Shown: positions 25,869-38,133 of the stretch, in pieces
Layout of the letters: every line of letters starts with the position of its first letter
Position numbering within the stretch: the stretch's first letter is position 1
Assembly (NCBI RefSeq): GCF_026210795.1
Contig: NC_089457.1
Location: forward strand, 1,240,001 to 1,304,000
Length of the DNA stretch: 64,000 nucleotides
Source of the DNA: Rhizophagus irregularis
Lineage: Eukaryota; Glomeromycota; Glomeromycetes; Glomerales; Glomeraceae
Reading direction: 5' to 3'
The notes under the pieces: model-generated
What the model was told of the DNA's origin: nothing
Databases searched by the model: none
The model's input: only the letters and a program-made list of their open reading frames with translations
Made by a program: the position numbers and the translations under genes

Positions 25869-28056
25869 ATGGCAGAACAAGTAAAAAAAGCTTTTTTTTT
25901 AAATTACTTTATTATTATTTTAAATTATAAATTAATTTTCTTAATTGATTTGATTTGATTTTTTTTTTTAAAAAAAAGGATTCATCACTTTTTAATTCCG
26001 AATTTGTTGAACAAGAAGAAATTTATGAAGAACAAATTTTAAATGATAATAATGAAGTTGAAAGTTCTATGGATGAAGATGAAGGTATATTTTTTTAAAA
26101 AAATTAGATTTAATTTTTTTGAATTTGAAAAGAATTATTTAATCAAAAAAAAATTTTTTTTTTAAAAAAAAAAATTTTTTATTTCTTTTTTGAATTTTTG
26201 ATTAAAAATTTTTCAGATGAAAGAAATGATGAACAACAGAATGAAATTGAAAATGAAATGATTGAATTGAAAGATGATTCTATACAAGGATTTTTTGATC
26301 ATAAAGGTTTAATATTTCATCTTGGAAATAAATTGGATTTTCTTTAAATTAAAATTAAATCATTTAAATCATTTAAATTATTTAAATCATTTGAATCATT
26401 TGAATATAATTTTATAGATTCTGTTTATACTATTGATATAAATCCAATTAATGAAAATCTTATTGTATCTGGTGGTGGAGATGATAAAAGTTTTTTATGG
26501 AATAGTGATACTGGAGAAAAATTATTTGAATTATTAGGTAAACAAATATATATATATATGTTTATATTTATATTTATATTTAATAACTTGAATCAATTCA
26601 ATATCTAAATTATGATGGATTATTAGGTCATACTGATTCAGTTACAAGTGCATTATTTAGTAAAGATGGTCAATATGTAGCAAGTGGTGGTATGGATGGT
26701 AAAGTTAAAGTATGGAAAGTTGAAAATAGAGAATTTATCTTATCATTAGAAGGTCCTGATGAAATTGTGGTATGTGAATCAAAGAAAAAAAAATAATTTT
26801 GAAATAATAAATTATTCTAAAATATTTATTTATATATATATATAATATATAAGTGGTTAGATTGGCATCCAAAGGGAAATATATTATTAGCAGGAGCAAA
26901 TGATTCTACAATATGGATGTGGCAAGGTAAATTAAATACCAATTATTATTATTATTTTTTAAAAAAAAAAGTACTTTAATTAATTAAATATTTTTTAGTA
27001 CCTTCTGGTAATTGTATGAATGTATTTTCGGGACATTCATCATCAGTCACAACAGGACAGTTTACACCTGATGGTAAAAAAATTGTGTCTGGTTCGGAAG
27101 ATAATTCATTAATAGTTTGGGATCCGAAATCTGCCAATTCAATCTATAAAATATCAGGTATAATTATTATAAGCTCGATTGTACGATTGTTTTATAATTC
27201 CTTTTTTTTTTAACATTCAAACTGTTTTAGGCGAAGACGCAAGATTTCATAAAGAAGGTATAACTTGCTTAGCAGTAAATAAAGAAAGTACATTAGTATT
27301 ATCTGGATCTTCTGATGCTTCTGCTAGACTTGTCAATTTAACAAATGGAAATGTAAGTTACAAGTCATTCATTGTTTTTTTTTTAAAAAAAAAATGAAAT
27401 TTTTTTTCGAAATACAAAACTAAATTCGTAACTTCATATTATAAATTTCATTTTATTAGATTCTCGGATCATTTGAAGATCATACTGAATCTGTTGAAAC
27501 AGCTGGGTTCTCAAATATGTAAATTATTTATTTTAATTAATTAATATTTAATATTTGAAATTTATTCTTTATAAACTTACAAAATTTTTTATTAGTTTAC
27601 CATTAGCAGCAACGGGTTCTTTAGATGGTAAATTAAATATTTGGGATGTTACAACAATGCGATTACGTCAAACATGTAATCATGATGTATGTAAATTTAT
27701 TATTATTTTTCCACTTTTTACATTTTTTTTCGAATGAGTATGTTAACTTTTTTTTTCCCTTTTAGGATGCTATAATACAACTTCAATGGCATCATGATTC
27801 TCCTTTATTAACCACCTGTTCTGCTGATAGAACTGTACGTGTATGGGATGGTAGAACCGGTAATTGTGAAAAAACTTTCTATGGTCATCAAGATACTATT
27901 CTTGGATTTGCTATTTCAAAGTATGTATCGTTAAACTTTCTCTTTTTATATATTCCACAAATATTATATTAATATTTTCTTTCATTAAACTTTAGGGATG
28001 GTAAAAAAATTGTCACTGCTGGTGATGATCATGTTTGTCTTGTATTCAAATATTAA
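25869..28056 (+). CDS. WD40 ribosome assembly chaperone SQT1/AAMP family
   Basis: In yeast Sqt1 is the dedicated chaperone of ribosomal protein uL16 (Rpl10); the animal relative is AAMP. The first exon encodes only MAEQ, followed by an acidic leader (FVEQEEIYEEQI, SSMDEDE) and WD repeats spread over about a dozen exons: VYTIDINPINENLIVSGGGD, GHTDSVTSALFSKDGQYVAS, VWLDWHPKGNILLAGANDST, GHSSSVTTGQFTPDGKKIVS, FHKEGITCLAVNKESTLVLS, then DHTESVETAGFS, LAATGSLDGKLNIWD, IIQLQWHHDSPLLTTCSADR and GHQDTILGFAISKDGKKIVT. It ends VCLVFKY. The acidic leader before eight or so repeats, the WLDWHP motif and the ending match the family. Exact intron edges in the poly-T stretches are approximate. Confidence 0.9.
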
Positions 28057-28344
28057 ATTTAGTTATTATGTTATTTAGATTTTACTTATTTAAATTTCGT
28101 AATTAATAAAATAAATCAATCAATAATACTTTAAGATATAAAAAGTCCAATCTACCAAATAACCAAAAAATTTATTAAAAAACATAATCTAAATAAATTA
28201 AATACAAATGCTATGATATATATATATAATAAGAAATGAAAAATATTTATTAGGAATTGTACTTCTGGCAAAAGAAAGCAAACAAAAATAAAAGTATGTG
28301 TAATAATAAACAAAGAAGTCCCTAAAAGATTTATTTTATCTGTT
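28057..28344. other. Convergent 3' spacer between SQT1 and the SUGP1-like gene
   Basis: The two genes point towards each other, about 290 bp apart. The sequence is AT-rich with potential polyadenylation signals on both strands and no gene. Confidence 0.5.
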
Positions 28345-29788
28345 TCAATAATATGGTCGACGGGGATTGTTCTAGGAAGGGCAAAAGGTTAGTAGTGCAC
28401 AAAAACGATATGCAAATAATACTACACAAAAAGCGAATTTTATAAGTCGAGCACAAATATTTATAGAAAGCCTATCGGATATCCGAAAGGGAAGGACAAA
28501 ATTGCACAATAATACATTCTTCTTCACATGTAATTGAAATAAAAGTTGTTCACGTACCAGAGGATTTGGTCTAAATCTGTATGCCAACATCATTCTCTTG
28601 CGATAAATTTCAAACTCATCATCTTCTTCTTCAACGCCTTCAGGTTTCGTTTGTCCTAATCCTGCATTTGCTGGTCGATTATCAGCTCTAAAAACGAAAT
28701 TATGTATCATTGTCAAAAAAAAAAAATAAAAAAATAAAATTCAAATAATAATTTATAAATAACATACTTGTTTATAGGAACAGCAATACCTTCCCCAGAT
28801 TTTCCTAATCCGGACCCAGCCTGCCAACCTTGTTTCATTAGCATTTTAAATCCAATGTTTGACGGATCCAACTTATTGCCAGCATAATCTTCATATGTTG
28901 GAGATGAACCACCAGTTTTGACAGCTTTAACTTTTTGTTCAAACCTCTCAAGTTCTTCCTTGGGTAAAAAGTCAGCGATATGGTGTGCACGTTTAGCCTC
29001 AGCTTGAGAAGTTAACAAAGCCGCTTGTTCTTTTTTTGCGAAGTTATTAATATTTTGTTTTAAATGTTAATTCTTCCCTCAATTGTTATCTTTATCTTAC
29101 CCGCTGTCTTTTTCATTTCTTCTGCTCTCTTTTTATGCTCCCATGTACCACCATCTGTAATTTCATCTTCAGGATAAACCCATTTGGATCCGATACGAAC
29201 CATACCAGATTTATAAGTATCCGAATATTTTACAAATTTTCTTTTATCTGAAAAGGTATAACTTTGCTGTGGGGGAGTAGGATTCGCTGAAGTTGCTGTT
29301 GTTGTAGTGCTAGTGCTGGTGCTGGTGCTGGTGCTGGGTCTTACTAGAGTAAATGAGGAGGAGGAGGCATAACTGGCAGTTTCATCACTTACACTTTGAG
29401 TTGAATTTGAGTCAATTGAAGGTGTTGGAGCTTCTTTTACTGTTGTTGAACCAGCCTGATCCCAGCGACTTCTTTTTCGCTTTTTTTTATTTTCCCCTGT
29501 ACCTCCATTATTTTCCGATAAATTAGATTCTGTTGATTCGTTTTTTAATGTAACATTCTGTTCAATACTCTGTGTTGCAGTTTCTTGTGGGTTGTCCACA
29601 TCTTCGTTCCCCAAATTTACGTGCTCTGGTGGTTTCGATATGGAAAAACTGATTTTAGTGTGATTATTGTTTTCAATTGAACTAGATCCGGACTCGATCT
29701 TCGCTTTTGGCTCAAGTTCGGTTGCTGCACCTTGCTCAGTTGGACCAGCTATAGTACTGACATCGTCACTATTACTTAATGTACTCAT
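28345..29788 (-). CDS. SUGP1-like G-patch splicing factor
   Basis: The C-terminus matches animal SUGP1 (splicing factor 4): the G-patch core [20 protein letters not shown], then [20 protein letters not shown], and a final exon encoding NNPRRPYY. G-patch proteins activate DEAH helicases, and SUGP1 acts at branch-site recognition with SF3B1. Upstream are an acidic/Ser-Thr-rich N-terminus, [12 protein letters not shown], and [20 protein letters not shown]. Human SUGP1 has two SURP domains; none is seen here, so this is a shorter form. The start is the ATG at 29788; the open frame extends to a GTG at 29800. The intron before the last exon runs between GTACGT near 28557 and CCTAG near 28370. Downstream, convergent SQT1 ends at 28056. 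Confidence 0.85.
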
Positions 29789-32322
29789 CTTGTCCTTCAC
29801 AAAGGCCTTTCAAGCCCTGTTCGAACAAGACTATTAAAAATAAATTTCGTTGTCTTAGTCGCCGATCGAAAATTTTAATGAATTATTCAATTTTCAGAAA
29901 ATCTTTATTTATACCATTATTGATTTGTACATTTCACGTGATTCCCAAATGTTCATATAACTAGGAATTCTAGGAATTCCGGGGGGTTTACGTGACAGTA
30001 GCGCGATAACTTCACTGATTTGTTTATTTTTATACAAAAGCACTTCGCTCACTCATTTCTTTTCTTTCTTTTCTTTTCTAGCCTTTTATTTTAAAAGATT
30101 TTGCCCTTTTTCTTTTAATTTTTAAAACGCAAAAAATTACGTTCTTGACCCTGTACGACTTACTTTCTTGAGGTCAAAATATGCATGATTATGTATGACG
30201 AAAATAATTATTTCTTGTGATCTTTTTTACAGTATAGACGAAAAAAAAATTTACTATTATATCTCTTTTAAGTGCATCCTCTATGATGTCTACACGTGCA
30301 TACAAATGCATTCTCGTGACAATTATACAGTCTATACTGACTGGCGATTAAAATTATACATTCACTATACTGAGGATCTTGTACTTTCATTATAGCAAGT
30401 TATTCACTATATAAAAATTCGCTATAGAGATGATAATGTTGGCCAATCATTAATAACCGGTTGATCCCGACTTATTTTTAAAAATAAACAAATTAATAAT
30501 AATTTAATTTAAATTAATTAATTTGCACAATCTTATATTACTGAGGAAAAATTTATAAATTTACTAAGGTGAAATTACAAATTTACTATTTATATATTAC
30601 GTGTAATATATTACGTGTAAAAAATTAGTAATACTGATAAATTATAATTCAAACCTTTCTGTCATCTGAAATTTTCTTCATTCAATTCACTTTAATGAGA
30701 TAAATTCCAATTACTAGATAGTAAGATTGTAAGAAACCGTTTTTTTTTTAATTTATAATACACCTATTATCGAATACCTTGATTTTTACTTAATCCAGAA
30801 AGGTTAAACTGTTGTGCATGAAGAATTATGCCACTGCAAGAACAATAATTAGAAACAATAATTAAAGCAGAATAGCAGGAATATGCAGGATACATTTTTG
30901 AATGTTACCCAAAATTCCACTGTAAATGCAACTTTATAGAGAGATACTGGAGCTTTATAAAACAAAAGACCAGATAAATATGCAGTTATTAGTTTTGCAG
31001 ATTTAATGAAAAGTTCTAGAAGTTTTTATTGGCATTTTCTGTAACAACTATTTATAAGTTTGTATGCAAGTTATAGAAGTATATGGATGCATACAATAAA
31101 GAATTAGAGAGTAAAACTGCCAAGTAAGCTGTTAATAAATATAAATCATATTGTCAGCTACCTGAAAATATTAAAAGGTTAATGGATTAATGGACTAATA
31201 AATATAATTTCATTTATCCACAGATTTACAACTTTCTTAATTAATTTGATTCAAATAAATAAAAGTTTATTTTTACATGAAATATTATATGTAAAATAAT
31301 GTAATATATGTTTTATTATCCAAAAATTCTTATTTTTTATTGGAAACTTGTATAGTTATATAATTGTTAAGTATAGATTTTTTGCATTATATAATAAATA
31401 TTTTAGTGATTTTAAGAATTTAGTTAAATACAATTATCCTTTATACATATCATATTTGCAAAGTTATTTCAAGCCATTAATAAGCTTATGAATCTTCTTA
31501 AATGAAAGCTTCTTAGTAGGTTTAAAAATAGTAAACAAATATCACTAATTTAATAATTCAAAATTTAATATATTAATATTACTACTACAATTTCAATTGA
31601 TTTCAAAATTTATTTCATTATATATATATGGTTACTTTTCTTATTGTATTAAAAATAAAGAACAATTAATTACTATTTATTCTTTTAAACTTTTACTGTC
31701 ATTAAAAGTAATATTTAAATTTATATCTATTTTAATATTCTTATTTATATTAAATGATTTTAATACTTTTTGTCCGGAGAAAAGCAAAGGACTATATATG
31801 TCTACGCACTATGATGATCTATGGAAATAACGTGTAAATTTTCAATCACGTGAGTTTCTCTGTCCAGGAATTCCAAGGCGTTATGCTGCTAATCAGCAGA
31901 AAATTACCAGAATTCCAAGGCGTTATGCTGCTAATTAGTAGAATATATCGCTACATTTTTATTTATTATACCTCGCTCTGGACTTACAACGGTTCCCGTT
32001 TTCTAGTACTTAAAAAGGTTTTGTAGAAATCAAATCTTAAAAAGAGTTTAATAGTTGAATTATTTTTATTTTTATAGTTTATAAATTGAGATTATAAAAA
32101 GCAGAAAATAATATTAAAGAATTTCCTAATGAACTTTATAATTATGCTTTTCTGCTTTTCTTCTAAAATTAAAAATTTTTTCACAAAAATCTTTTGAAAG
32201 GAAAAGTAATATTATATAATTTTAATGCAATTGACTATAAATCTGCAAAGAAAAATTTAAAGCAATTTTATATGAGAAGATATACTTTTATTATGAAATA
32301 AAATCTCCAAAAAATAATAAAT
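29789..32322. other. Promoter of the SUGP1-like gene and AT-rich spacer
   Basis: CACGTG occurs at 29935-29940 (147 bp upstream of the SUGP1-like start) and at 31847-31852. A GC-richer segment with GTGACAGTAGCGCGATAA lies near 29994. At 31867-31950 a unit of about 43 bp containing CCAAGGCGTTATGCTGCTAA is repeated. The frames at 30195-30395 and 31597-31830 show no protein-like features. Confidence 0.45.
31867..31950. repeat. Two-copy 43-bp direct repeat with hairpin
   Basis: GAATTCCAAGGCGTTATGCT occurs twice, starting about 31868 and 31911. Copy one contains the hairpin CTGCTAATCAGCAG, which is decayed in copy two. It may be a transposon end or a small duplication. Confidence 0.7.
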
Positions 32323-32336
32323 ATAGCATTATTATT

Positions 32337-32725
32337 ATTTTTTTTATTATTTTTTTATATAACCACTGCACATTTATTGAGAAAAAGTCGAAGTATTTAC
32401 AAATATACAAAAGTACATAAGAGGACTAACTACTAAGACTAAAAAATACCCTATAAACCACTTGTCATTTCTTTACGAAAACCCCATGTGTACACAGTCA
32501 GGCGGTTATATCGCTATACGAGTATAGTTCAAATTACTAAGAATCTTTTCTTAGCCCTCCGGGTCTCATAGTCTAAGCGAAATAAACCACAAAACTAATG
32601 CCGATATGGACTGTATTATCATTATAAAAAAACCAAAAACAAAAAAGTAATATATAAGATCAAACCCCTCTGTAATCCCTACAGAGTTCCTCCACCCATC
32701 AGCAAAATGGCATGTGAATGGCCAG
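32337..32725 (-). mobile_element. Retroposed poly(A) fragment, minus orientation
   Basis: Flanked by a 14-bp direct repeat, ATAGCATTATTATT, at 32323-32336 and 32726-32739. Read on the minus strand the insert ends AATAAATGTGCAGTGGTTAT followed by an A-rich, T-interrupted tail. It is therefore a polyadenylated RNA copy with its 3' end at the left. GATGGGTGGAGGAACTCTGT lies near its 5' end. No open frame is present, so it is a truncated LINE 3' region or a retroposed non-coding RNA. The repeat sits in ATT-rich DNA, so part of the flank identity could be chance. Confidence 0.68.
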
Positions 32726-32739
32726 ATAGCATTATTATT

Positions 32740-34050
32740 TCAAATTAAAGATATTAATAATACAAGTATAAGAGCTAATAAAAACTATTACATTTTAGTT
32801 AGATTATAGTTTATATTGGCAATTTCAGTTAGTTATTGTAATCTTTTCAGAAATATCCTTATTATATAAAAATGTATTTAAATTATTATCTACTTTTTGC
32901 AAATTAAGATTAAGGTTAGAGTTATATATATATATCAATTAAAAACGAAAAGGAAAAAAAAAAAGTTTTTTATTAATTTTAAAATAAATGAAAATATTAC
33001 CAAAATTTTTAAAGATCTTTTGATTTTTTATATTTGTCATTTAATATTAAATGGCAAGTTAACAATGAAAATAAAGGAAATATATGGAGGAGAAAGAATG
33101 AAATAAACTATGCATTCTCTTGGATATAATTATGGAAATTATAATTAAAATTGAATTTATTCTTATTATTAATTAATTGAATATTAAAAAATAATTATAA
33201 TAATAATGAAAATATATAGTATTAGAATAAGAAAAATCAAAATCTTTTACTGTATATATATATATATATATATAATTTTTTTCTGATATTTCAAAAATAG
33301 CTCTAATTGTAATTGTATAAAAAATAAAATTTCAGGAAAAAAGGTTGTAAAAATGACAAAAGCTTTATAGTTTTATTTACTTTTCATATTTAGCACACCA
33401 CCCCTAATGCCAGCTGATATGTTTAATGCCAGCCATTTCGTGAAGGTTACATTGAGTGGTCTTTTAATTATCATAATATCAACTCGTTCTACAAATAAAT
33501 AGACACAGTTTTCACAGATGAATTCTCCTTATAACCACGTAATTTCTAACCAAGTTCTCTCTTATACATCAGTTTTGAATCCATCATAACTTTTACAGTC
33601 TCTTTTGTTCAATAATGATTATATCTTTGTTACACATAACTGGATGGTGATTTTGCTAAACCTTTGTGATGTGGTCGATTTGGAACAATAGTAATAGTCT
33701 TATGAGAAAACAAAGTGGTTCACGGCAATATTGGGTGCGTAAAGTGACAATTTGGAAATCTTTTTGAAGGCAAACCGTAGAATCTTGCCTTTTCTTTCTC
33801 GGCTTCTTGCAATGACCTCTAGTAGCAAGGAGAAAAATTTTCTGATTATTGATCACTAATCAGTAATAACCAATTGATCGTTAAAACATTAATTAAGTCG
33901 ATTTAAAATATAAATTGAGGTGATTATATAATAGAAGGGACTCAATATTACAATTATTATTTAATTACAATTATTATATTATCAAAATAATTAATATTAT
34001 TAATACTTTATATGGTAATAGACCTTTATTGAAATAAAAATATATTTAAT
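32740..34050. other. AT-rich spacer with an unidentified GC-richer patch
   Basis: Mostly AT-rich. 33400-33850 is more complex, and a 66-codon minus frame (33656-33856) includes ATRGHCKKPRKKR, but no family is recognised and there is no start or splice context. It may be a decayed transposon piece. The PAM17 3' flank is at the right end. Confidence 0.4.
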
Positions 34051-34774
34051 CTAGTCCTCCTCTCCAAGATGAAATGTTCCCTTTCTAATAATATCTCTTT
34101 GTTTCCTCAACCATCTACGATAATCTGTCACAGATTTAATTTTTTCACCGTAATAATCAGGTGCTGGGTTTCGAAGTGAGTGTAAAGATGGATCCGCTCT
34201 ATTCTTTTTAATGTGAGCATAGAAATCTCGATCGCTCTAATGTAATTTGAAATTTCAAATATGAGTAATAATAAAAATGTTACATAAATCACATAAAATA
34301 TCTCTTTACGAGATCTATTTAGTAAGTGAATATGAGGCGAGTCCCCATAATAAAAACTAAGTCACGTACCTGTTCCATTAATTCAACTTCCCTCCTATGA
34401 AACAATTTCCAAATTGAACTTCCAATGACAGGTCCAATCATTAATCCAGTAAAACCACATAAAATAGTCCCAAATCCATAAATCACAAGAGGATCATGTC
34501 CCCATATTAGAGTAGGATCAAATTCCTTAGAAGCAAAATAAGCAAAACTAATCCCGAAACCTCCAAGTGCCGTTGGAATTGTAACTAACCGTTCAGTTAT
34601 TCGTCTTTTACGCCTTAATACAAAATATTCGTTCCAAGTCAACTTCCTTTGTTGGGGAGATGAATTGTTTGTTGATATTGAATAATGCTGTATGTATATC
34701 GAAGGTTTTTGTAGAACTTCAGCTTTTGGTATAAATGGGGTTTTAAACCTTGATAATGCAAGTTTAAACGCCAT
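34051..34774 (-). CDS. Presequence translocase-associated motor subunit PAM17
   Basis: Inner-membrane subunit of the TIM23 import motor, needed for assembly of Pam16-Pam18 with the translocase. Two exons (34774-34370 and 34236-34051) join in frame to 196 residues. The N-terminal part is a matrix-targeting sequence ([20 protein letters not shown]). [20 protein letters not shown] leads into two membrane segments: [18 protein letters not shown] and [20 protein letters not shown]. The second exon has the conserved [20 protein letters not shown] and [20 protein letters not shown]. Length and topology fit the family. It is divergent from NOG1 with a 266-bp shared promoter. Confidence 0.95.
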
Positions 34775-35040
34775 TATTAAATAAAGAGGATTTCATACAC
34801 TGTATGCTTTTTATCTTTTATATATTTAAATTTTTGTAATAAAGTTTACGAAAAGGTAAACGTCAATTTGAGTGAAAGTTAGTATTTCAAAATTACTGTC
34901 AAAAAAGAAAATCTAGAAAATCTAAAATCTACGATTTTGTCAACCAATCAAGATTCGCATAATTTTGTAACATCAAAATTTTCTCGAGCTGTTTGATTTT
35001 TTTTTTTTCTTTTGCGAGACAACTCGTGTTCTAATTCAAT
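34775..35040. promoter_or_regulatory. Divergent PAM17-NOG1 promoter
   Basis: 266 bp between start codons. TTCTCGAGCT lies at 34981-34990, 51 bp before the NOG1 ATG, identical to the motif before RanGAP1. A T-rich tract follows it. Confidence 0.5.
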
Positions 35041-37773
35041 ATGGCATTATATAACTTTAAACGAATTCAACCGGTTCCACCGGCTAATGACTTTTTGGAT
35101 ATTGTGCTTTCAAAAACTCAAAGAAAAACTCCAACCGTAATTCACAAGAATTACAAAATTGGAAGGATAAGACAGTTTTATATGCGTAAGGTTAAATTTA
35201 CTCAAGATAGTTTTGAGGAAAAATTGAAAGCAATGCTCGAAGAATTTCCCAAACTCGATGTAAGATATTATAAGAGGTTGTTTGATAATTTTTATTTCCT
35301 CATTTATGACAATTTTTTTTTTCTAGGATATTCATCCATTTTATTCGGATTTGATGAACGTATTATACGACAAAGATCATTATAAAATAGCATTGGGTCA
35401 AATAAATACTGCACGTCATTTAATCGATCAAGTTGCTAAGGAATATGTTCGCTTATTAAAGTTTGGTGATTCGCTATACCGATGCAAACAATTAAAAAAG
35501 GCTGCACTTGGAAGGTATTATTTATCCATGTAGAATTAATTATTTATATGCAAAGGTCGTTTAAAGTTTTTTAAAATTTCAGGATGGCCACTATCATGAA
35601 ACGCCAGAAGGATAGTTTAGTTTATCTAGAGCAGGTTCGTCAGCACTTGGCTCGTCTACCCTCAATAGATCCAAACACTAGAACGCTCTTGATTTGCGGT
35701 TATCCAAATGTTGGAAAATCGAGTTTCATGAATAAAATCACTAGGGCAGATGTTGATGTGCAGCCTTATGCCTTTACAACAAAGTCATTATTTGTTGGAC
35801 ATATGGATTATAGATACCTTCGGTGGCAGGTAAGTAATTCATATTACAGATTAGGATGGATCCCGAAATTGAAAATTATTTATAAACAAATCCATAATAT
35901 ATGTTAGCATAGCCTGGAACTAAATATAAATTCAAAATAACTTATAATGCTGGTAAAGACAATGAGGGAATGATCACAAAGAATTTCGGGATCATGTCCG
36001 ACCTAATTTTATATTATAAAAGATATAATAATTTTCTTTTTCATTAGGTAATTGACACACCTGGCATATTAGATCATCCACTTGAACAAATGAATACAAT
36101 TGAAATGCAATCAGTTACAGCATTAGCCCATCTTCGTGCTTGTATTATGTTTTTTATGGATCTCTCAGAACAATGTGGATATAGTGTTAAAGATCAAGTT
36201 GGTCATATGTTTTTTTTTTATGATTCTCTTTCCGGAATATTTTCTTACAATCGCTTTTTTATAGATAACACTGTATCAAAACGTCAAACCCTTGTTTGTC
36301 AATAAACCGACGTTTATTGTCATCAATAAAATTGACGTTACGCGTCCGGAAGACTTGCCTGAAGATGAGCAAATTATGTTGAAAGAAATTGCCGAAAGAG
36401 ATGGTGCCCAGATAGTTCAATTAAGTTGCCATACAGATGAAGGTGTCATAGACGTGAGAAACACTGTAAGGATTTAGTTATATGAGATCACTCACTATTA
36501 GCCTGCATTTCGCTTATTTTTTTTTTGTTTGTTAGGCATGCGATAAATTGTTGGCGGCTCGTGTTGATTTTAAACTTAAAGGAAATAAGATCAACGAGGT
36601 CATCAACAAGATTCATCTTGCAGAACCAATAGCACGTGACGATATACCACGAACACCCTTTATTCCCGAACAAGTGAAGGGTAGACCATTATATGATATG
36701 AAAGATCCTAAAAGACGTAAATTAGAAAGAGATTTGGAAGCAGAAGGTGGTGGTCCAGGTGTTTTTAGTGTCGATTTAAAGAGTGAGTTTGAGATATACT
36801 ATATTAACGGAAACTGCAAAAGGTTTTACATTTCTTAACATAAAATTACATATTGTTTAGAAAAATACTTATTAAAGAACGATGAATGGAAATATGATGC
36901 GATTCCAGAAATTATAGATGGAAAGAATATAATAGATTTCGTTGATCCTGATATTGCAGAAAAATTGGATGCATTGGAACGTGAGGAACAGAAACTCGAG
37001 GCTGAGGGATATTATGATTCTGCAGAGGAAATGGTACGTGGCACACACTTTAAAAACACATATCATTTCATGATTTATTTATGTGTTCATGAAAATTATT
37101 TTGTTTAGGTTGATTCGGAAGAAGAAGAAACAAAGAGACTAGCAGAAATTATTAAAGAGAAAAAGAAATTAATCATACAAGCTCATAGGGCTAAGAAGAT
37201 GATGAAAAACCGTCCTGTTATGCCTAGAACTGTAATCACAAAGGTATAATTATCAAATTAATGTTTTTAGATTTTATTAGGTTTCTCGCTAGCAATATTT
37301 TTTTTTTTACTTAGTCCGTTGAAGAGATGGAAGAACAACTAGGTCAGTTAGGATTGGATGCAAGTGCAATTCGTGGTCGTAGTCTAACTCGGAAGCGTAA
37401 ACGGACAGAGACAGATGATATGGATGTTGATTATCCACCATCATCACCACAAGCTTCGCGTTCTATAAGTGTGGCTCGTTCAAAAAGTGCTGTACGTGAC
37501 CGCAGTATTGCCGGGTTAGCAGATACTAAAGTACATAATTTTATTATTATTTTTACTTAAATATAGACAATTTAATGCATTTTATTAATTTTACTTGTTA
37601 TCTTTTGTTATCTTTTACAGCAACAAAAGGAAACTGAAAAACAAAAGAAACTCTCCCAGAGAAAATCTAATTTGCTTGCTAAAGTTGGGGAGTCTGATAG
37701 AAGTATTAAAGTTAAAAGACCCAAACATTTGTTTAGTTCTAAAATGACTAACGGAAAAAAAGATTGGCGTTAA
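35041..37773 (+). CDS. Nucleolar GTP-binding protein 1 (NOG1)
   Basis: Essential GTPase of pre-60S ribosome maturation, in the nucleolus and nucleoplasm. The N-terminal domain begins [20 protein letters not shown] and includes [20 protein letters not shown]. The GTPase motifs are visible: G1 [10 protein letters not shown]3 DTPG (with [15 protein letters not shown]) and G4 NKID ([15 protein letters not shown]). The C-terminal part has [50 protein letters not shown] and a basic tail ending GKKDWR. About ten exons are joined by GT-AG introns; one donor, after KDQ at about 36202, is GTTGGT, chosen because it keeps the conserved [15 protein letters not shown] in frame. All catalytic motifs are intact, so the protein is probably active. 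Confidence 0.94.
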
Positions 37774-38133
37774 AGTTTTGTTATTGCTATTCTTATTACA
37801 GTCAAACCCAGCTCTTAGGACTTAGCTTGTTTTGTCTACAATACATGGTCCTATCGCATACACTAAAATTCCTTATGTAAACACACATAGTTGAGATTTA
37901 AATCTATTTTTATGTATTTAATAAGTTAATAAGGATGAATTAATTCAAAAAATTTCACAAAAAAGTATACAAGTATATGGATCGGCGCATACGTGTTGTT
38001 TTGACTTTATCGATTTCCTTTTTTGAAAATATCTAGGAATGTTAATTCCGTTTAAAAACAAAATATAAACAATGAATTTCCGGATTTTTTTTTTTTTTAA
38101 AAAAAAGTTATTTTACAATAAATAATAATACAT
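37774..38133. other. Spacer between NOG1 and the kinase-like gene
   Basis: About 360 bp of AT-rich DNA. It holds the NOG1 terminator region and the promoter of the next gene, and no recognised sites. Confidence 0.45.

Noticed and set aside
32480-32600. GC-richer stretch considered as a tRNA or other small RNA gene
   Set aside because: No cloverleaf or A/B box pattern. It is better explained as part of the retroposed fragment with flanking duplication.
33656-33856. 66-codon minus frame with ATRGHCKKPRKKR
   Set aside because: No family recognised, no splice context and no neighbouring exons. It could be transposon debris but is not supportable.
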